Shown here piece by piece: positions 59,885 through 64,000 of a stretch of 64,000 nt of DNA. The translations under genes and the position numbers were made by a program. Position 1 is the stretch's first letter. Each line of letters begins with the position of its first letter. The DNA comes from Clostridium punense (GTDB lineage: Bacteria; Bacillota; Clostridia; Clostridiales; Clostridiaceae): contig NZ_JAGGLL010000002.1 in assembly GCF_017874425.1 (NCBI RefSeq), positions 174,351-238,350 on the forward strand, in the 5' to 3' direction. A model generated the notes under the pieces. It ran no database searches. It was not told the DNA's origin and saw nothing but the letters and a program-made list of their open reading frames with translations.

Positions 59885-60604
59885 TTATATATTTTTTCCC
59901 TTTAATCTTAAATAGTCTATAAACTTATTCTCATCTCTATTCATTATTAACTCTTCAGGAATGTTTAAATCCTTTATTAATTCTTCAGCCTCTTCAAATT
60001 CTCCAATTTGATAGCAGGTATGCGCATCACTTCCGAAGATTATCTTAACACCGTAATCTTTACATAGTCTAGCAATGTTGTAACAAGTTTCCTCACAGCC
60101 CTTTCTTGAACCCTTAAAAGAGCTGCTATTAATTTCAATAATAATATCTTTTTCCTTAGCTTTTTTAACAAAAGCTTCATTATCCATAGGAAATCTTGGA
60201 TTGCCAGGATGTCCTATAATCATTATTTCTGGGTTATCCATAGCCCTTAGATAAGCTTCAGTATTTTGCTGTTTAGTTCCTGGTTCTATGCAAACATCAT
60301 GAAGACTAGCTATAATATAATCTAAGTTCTTTTGTATTCTTTCTGGTATATCTATGTTTCCTTGAAAATCAATGATGTTAGCCTCACACCCTCTTAAAAT
60401 TTTAACTCCAAATAATTCTCTTGGAATTACTCTTAAATTTGCGAAATAAAATATATGTGGTCCACCTGGCATTTTAGGACCATGATCTGAGACCCCAAGA
60501 ACCTTAATTCCCTTATTAGCAGCTTCCCTTGCATTTTCTAATAAAGTAGTATATGCATGTCCGCTAGCTATAGTGTGGGTGTGCACATCTATGAAATTTA
60601 TCAT
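59885..60604 (-). CDS. PHP-domain phosphatase, YcdX-like
   Basis: A 239-residue metallohydrolase. Metal-binding motifs [12 protein letters not shown] (residues 6-17), [22 protein letters not shown] and GSDAH are in the order of the YcdX subfamily, which binds three zinc ions. Its phosphate ester substrate is unknown. It precedes murB and follows uvrC. The ATG follows AGGAGGA. Confidence 0.9.
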   Translation of the reverse strand: MINFIDVHTHTIASGHAYTTLLENAREAANKGIKVLGVSDHGPKMPGGPHIFYFANLRVIPRELFGVKILRGCEANIIDFQGNIDIPERIQKNLDYIIASLHDVCIEPGTKQQNTEAYLRAMDNPEIMIIGHPGNPRFPMDNEAFVKKAKEKDIIIEINSSSFKGSRKGCEETCYNIARLCKDYGVKIIFGSDAHTCYQIGEFEEAEELIKDLNIPEELIMNRDENKFIDYLRLKGKNI

Positions 60605-60774
60605 TTATCTTCCTCCTAAAAGTTCTTTATAATAAGAACTAGCTTATTCTACTATCTCCAATTGAAATAGCTTAGTATTCAAATAAGACTTTTAATTTCC
60701 TTTATATACGTATATAGTTTAATCATCTCTAATGTTTAAAGTTTCAATTGCCTTTAACAACTAAAGCAATTGCA

Positions 60775-62646
60775 TTATGCTTCCGAAGTTTGCTTAAAGT
60801 ACTCTATTATACTCTGTGCAGCTTTACCATCCATGGCCGGAGTTGCTAGTAATTCTTCATAGGTTGCATTTTTTATATTCTCTATACTGCCAAACTTTTT
60901 TAGTAGTTCTCGTCTTCTCTTTTCTCCAATCTTAGGTATCTCTTCTAAAATAGAGTAAAGAGTTCTCTTATCTCTTAAAGTCCTATGATAGGTTATAGCA
61001 AAGCGATGCACTTCATCCTGTATTCTAGTTACTAAATGCATACACTGAGAACCTAATTTTATAGGCACTTCTATATTATCATATATAAGTCCTCTAGTTT
61101 TGTGCTTGTCATCTTTCACCATACCACAAACTGGAATATTAATGTTTAAATCCTGTAAAACTTCTAGGGCTACATTTACCTGTCCTCTTCCTCCGTCCAT
61201 CATGATTAAGTCTGGAAATACAGAAAACTTTCCCGCACTTAATGCAATTTCATTACTTTTTATTTTCTCAACCTCCTCAAGTCCATGTCTAAATCTTCTG
61301 TATAAAATTTCTCTCATAGATTCATAATCATTAGCACCCTCTACAGTTTTTATTTTAAATCTTCTATAATCACTGTTCTTGCTTACTCCATCTTGAAATA
61401 CTACCATGGTACCAACAGAATCCATTCCCATAATATTAGAAATATCGTAGGCTTCTATTCTACTTGGAATTTCGTCTAAGTTAAGAGCTTCTGTCAGCTC
61501 CGTTAACGCAATATTATGGAGTTCCTTATTAATCTTATGTTTAATCTTAAACATCTCTAAAGCATGGTTTGCATTTTTTTGTACCATATCCAAAACTTTA
61601 CGTTTTTCACCCTTTTGAGGGGTTTTAATCCAAACCTTATAATCTTTTTTCATAGTGAGCCATTGCTCAAGAATTTCTACATCCTCACAATGAGTTACAT
61701 ATATATGCTTAGGCACAAAGGCTGTTCCCCCATAAAAACTCTTGATGAAATCTGATACTACATTTTCTGGATTTTCACTACCTGTATCGTCTAAAATAAA
61801 ATCTTCCCTTCCCACCATCTTCCCATCTCTTAGGAAGAATATTTGAATACAGCTATCCTTCTCATCTTGAGCTATAGCAATAAAATCTTCATTTTCAAAA
61901 TTTCCACTAATAATTTTCTGCTTTTCATTTATCTTCTCAATGGCAAGCAGTTTATCTCTAAGGGACGCTGCCTTTTCAAAATCTAGATTTTCTGAAGCTT
62001 CTTCCATTTCCTTCTTTAATTTATCTGTGATTTCTTTGTCTTTTCCTGTTAAAAGATCTATGATGTCATTAACTATCTTTCCGTACTCTTCTCTCGAAAT
62101 GAGCCCATAACAGGGTGCTTTGCATAAATTTATATGATAGTTAAGACATGGCCTGGTTCTTGGTCCCTCCTCTTTAATAACTCTTCTGCAAGTTCTAAGT
62201 GGAAATATCTTCTTAATTAAATCGTATACAGTATAGACTGCATTTGCATCGGTGTAGGGTCCAAAGTATCTTGCGCCGTCTTTTCCATGGTTTCTTGTGA
62301 CAATAACCCTTGGAAACTCCTCATTTACTGTGATTTTTATAAAGGGAAAATATTTATCATCCTTAAGTAGAATATTATATCTTGGGCTATATTTTTTAAT
62401 TAGGTTACACTCTAGTATTAGAGCTTCAATTTCTGAATCTGTTACTATATATTCAAACTCTGAAATATTCTTAACCATAGCCTTAACCTTTTCGCTATGG
62501 TTCTTGGAACTTTGAAAGTACTGTCTTACTCTATTTTTAAGATTTTTTGCCTTTCCTACATAAATGACCTCTCCTAAAGAATTTCTCATTAAATAAACCC
62601 CTGGATTATCTGGCAAATTCTTTAAATGAAACTCAAAATCAAACAT
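60775..62646 (-). CDS. uvrC: Excinuclease ABC subunit C
   Basis: A 623-residue nuclease making both cuts in nucleotide excision repair. The GIY-YIG domain (GVYLMRNSLGEVIYVGKAKNLKNR near residues 17-40), UvrB-binding UVR segment (KKEMEEASENLDFEKAASLRDKL around residue 205), RNase H-like domain (EAYDISNIMG, FPDLIMMDGGRGQ) and two C-terminal helix-hairpin-helix motifs are all present. Full length. RBS GAGGTG. Confidence 0.97.
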   Translation of the reverse strand: MFDFEFHLKNLPDNPGVYLMRNSLGEVIYVGKAKNLKNRVRQYFQSSKNHSEKVKAMVKNISEFEYIVTDSEIEALILECNLIKKYSPRYNILLKDDKYFPFIKITVNEEFPRVIVTRNHGKDGARYFGPYTDANAVYTVYDLIKKIFPLRTCRRVIKEEGPRTRPCLNYHINLCKAPCYGLISREEYGKIVNDIIDLLTGKDKEITDKLKKEMEEASENLDFEKAASLRDKLLAIEKINEKQKIISGNFENEDFIAIAQDEKDSCIQIFFLRDGKMVGREDFILDDTGSENPENVVSDFIKSFYGGTAFVPKHIYVTHCEDVEILEQWLTMKKDYKVWIKTPQKGEKRKVLDMVQKNANHALEMFKIKHKINKELHNIALTELTEALNLDEIPSRIEAYDISNIMGMDSVGTMVVFQDGVSKNSDYRRFKIKTVEGANDYESMREILYRRFRHGLEEVEKIKSNEIALSAGKFSVFPDLIMMDGGRGQVNVALEVLQDLNINIPVCGMVKDDKHKTRGLIYDNIEVPIKLGSQCMHLVTRIQDEVHRFAITYHRTLRDKRTLYSILEEIPKIGEKRRRELLKKFGSIENIKNATYEELLATPAMDGKAAQSIIEYFKQTSEA

Positions 62647-62816
62647 AATTTCACCTCGCCTTTACGTCAAAATCACATCAAGGATATTTCTTATGAAAAC
62701 ATAATATGTTATATAAAAATAACCTATCGATTCTTAAACACTATGATAATACTATCATAGATCTTGCTAAATTTAATATGTAAAATAAAATCAACTTCTC
62801 TTTTTAGATATCATTC

Positions 62817-63419
62817 CTAAAAAAATCTTTGTATATTGTACCCTGCATATCCTAAAGATAATACAATTATTGCCCCTTCTAAAAAGTTACCAATAAAGCT
62901 TCCTGTTGTGAAGGTTAGAGGAAGTTTGAATTTCTTATTATTAAAAGGGTATAGTAAAGGCACCCCTCTTTTAGTACACATATCGCAAATTAAATGAAAA
63001 AGAAACCCTAAAAAAAAGTAAAACTCCACATATACTAATTCGTAAATCCTAGCGAAAAAACTAAGGACTACAGAAAAAATAATCATTCCTAGTATACTAT
63101 GAGTAAGTCCCATTCTGTGTGTAGATACACCTATGAGTATTAAAGAAATTCCTATAATTTTTATCCATGGTGCATTAATATATACACTATCTATGTAAAG
63201 CATTAATATACCCAAAGAGCAAAATATAGTTACCTTTGTAGCTTGATTCCTAAAGGGCAATAAATATCGATTTATAAAGCTTTTAGGATGGTCTATATCT
63301 GGCAAAAGAGATCCTATTATGGCGAAAGCTAAATTAATTAGTCCAAATTTCCCGGGTAATATATTGCACAAAAATACAAAAACTGATGTCCCAACTGCTG
63401 CATGGGTTTTTCCTTTCAT
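62817..63419 (-). CDS. YdjM-like membrane-bound metal-dependent hydrolase
   Basis: A 200-residue integral membrane protein (DUF457-type). It begins MKGKTHAAVGTSVF, where the His is a metal ligand, and has GSLLPDIDHPKSF (about 36-48), GLTHSILGM and LICDMCTKRGVPLLYPF with further ligands, and about five membrane helices. Its activity on substrates is unknown. ATG follows AAAGGAG. The upstream 63420-63909 gap is AT-rich with no gene seen. Confidence 0.88.
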   Translation of the reverse strand: MKGKTHAAVGTSVFVFLCNILPGKFGLINLAFAIIGSLLPDIDHPKSFINRYLLPFRNQATKVTIFCSLGILMLYIDSVYINAPWIKIIGISLILIGVSTHRMGLTHSILGMIIFSVVLSFFARIYELVYVEFYFFLGFLFHLICDMCTKRGVPLLYPFNNKKFKLPLTFTTGSFIGNFLEGAIIVLSLGYAGYNIQRFF

Positions 63420-63909
63420 GTTTTACTCCTTTTATATCCACATAAAAATTATCATATATAACTAAACAAACTATAATTTAAGATGTCAATAAGCATATTA
63501 ACACCTTAATCTAAAAAAACTATCCTTCAATCTACTTACAATTAAATATAATTATTACTATCATTTACGTTATAAACTCTATTGAGAGTATATGTTAAAA
63601 ATATATTGTTTCTTAGTAAAATTTAACTTATTCAAGATTAATATCATTCATTATGAAAAACCTTAAGAAACCTTGGTAAGTTCCATGAATAAGTAAAGTG
63701 AAATAATTTCCTTTTTAAAATATGAAACTCTAAAATAATATAATTACTTCTACATAATTATAAAGTAGTATAGTATATTTAACTCTATACGCATATTATA
63801 ACACTAAAATTCACTTAGTAACTCTAATACCCTGTAATATTATGAAAATACATGTGTATTGCATTAGTTTATTTTCTAAATTAATTCATTTAAGAAAAGA
63901 TATTCAAAT

Positions 63910-63932
63910 AAAAAAGGCGTGCCTCGGCACGC
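63910..63932 (-). terminator. Terminator of a transcript entering from beyond the window
   Basis: Stem GCGTGCC-GA-GGCACGC with six T on the minus strand. The sequence just upstream (63933-64000) has GC-rich short stems (TAGCAGGCTA and GCC-GGC) and no convincing protein, so the transcript ending here may be a structured RNA cut by the window edge. Confidence 0.75.
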
Positions 63933-64000
63933 TCTCTCTTTTGCCTCCAGCTCTTAGGCGTAGCCTGCTATCAAAAAAATACTTGTCTCCTAGACGATTT

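Overview
The window is AT-rich DNA with tightly packed genes, mostly on the minus strand, strong AGGAGG-type ribosome binding sites and many Rho-independent terminators. Gene content and order point to a Clostridium-like anaerobic Firmicute: rapZ-yvcK-whiA, dnaE-pfkA-pyk, anaerobic glycerol oxidation, a corrinoid methyl-transfer operon, and a selenocysteine glutathione peroxidase. No rRNA, tRNA, CRISPR array or complete insertion sequence was seen.

Layout. 1-6160: glycerol regulon (glpK, glpF, GlpA-like dehydrogenase, a flavoprotein, a DUF1667 protein and the start of glpP). Two terminator-type leader hairpins share a GAGAGCC base, as expected of GlpP antitermination. A 163-bp MITE-like hairpin repeat lies between glpF and glpA. 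6768-18860: accessory genes (tocopherol-cyclase-like protein, a lone UroD-family methyltransferase, MFS exporter, MacAB-like ABC export operon, small membrane protein, large beta-helix lipoprotein, SEC-C methionine aminopeptidase). 18892-26275: AraC-type regulator, then a six-gene operon with three UroD-family methyltransferases, one corrinoid protein, an Fe-S/ASKHA corrinoid activator and a CobW-type metallochaperone. 26799-38656: SDR enzyme, TetR regulator plus oleate hydratase, selenoprotein glutathione peroxidase (in-frame UGA at codon 35), flavodoxin-like protein, YhhN-type lysoplasmalogenase, radical SAM protein, orphan histidine kinase, rlmD-type methyltransferase and a DUF1540 protein. 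39220-54875: pyk, pfkA, dnaE, class D sortase, a long surface nucleotidase, a YtoI-like CBS/DRTGG protein and whiA. 54880-63419: yvcK, rapZ, hisC, murB, a PHP hydrolase, uvrC and a YdjM-like membrane protein.

The main discovery is in dnaE. The replicative polymerase gene is split by two group I introns, at 46252-46608 and 45039-46218, separated by an 11-codon micro-exon (46219-46251). Both introns show P, Q, R and S core motifs, U.G pairs at the 5' splice sites and terminal G residues. Splicing restores an unbroken DnaE of about 1191 residues. The second intron carries a double-motif LAGLIDADG homing endonuclease in the loop of its P1 helix and interrupts the catalytic PD-x-D-x-DF motif of the polymerase. 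A plain gene caller would report two broken dnaE halves and an unrelated endonuclease.
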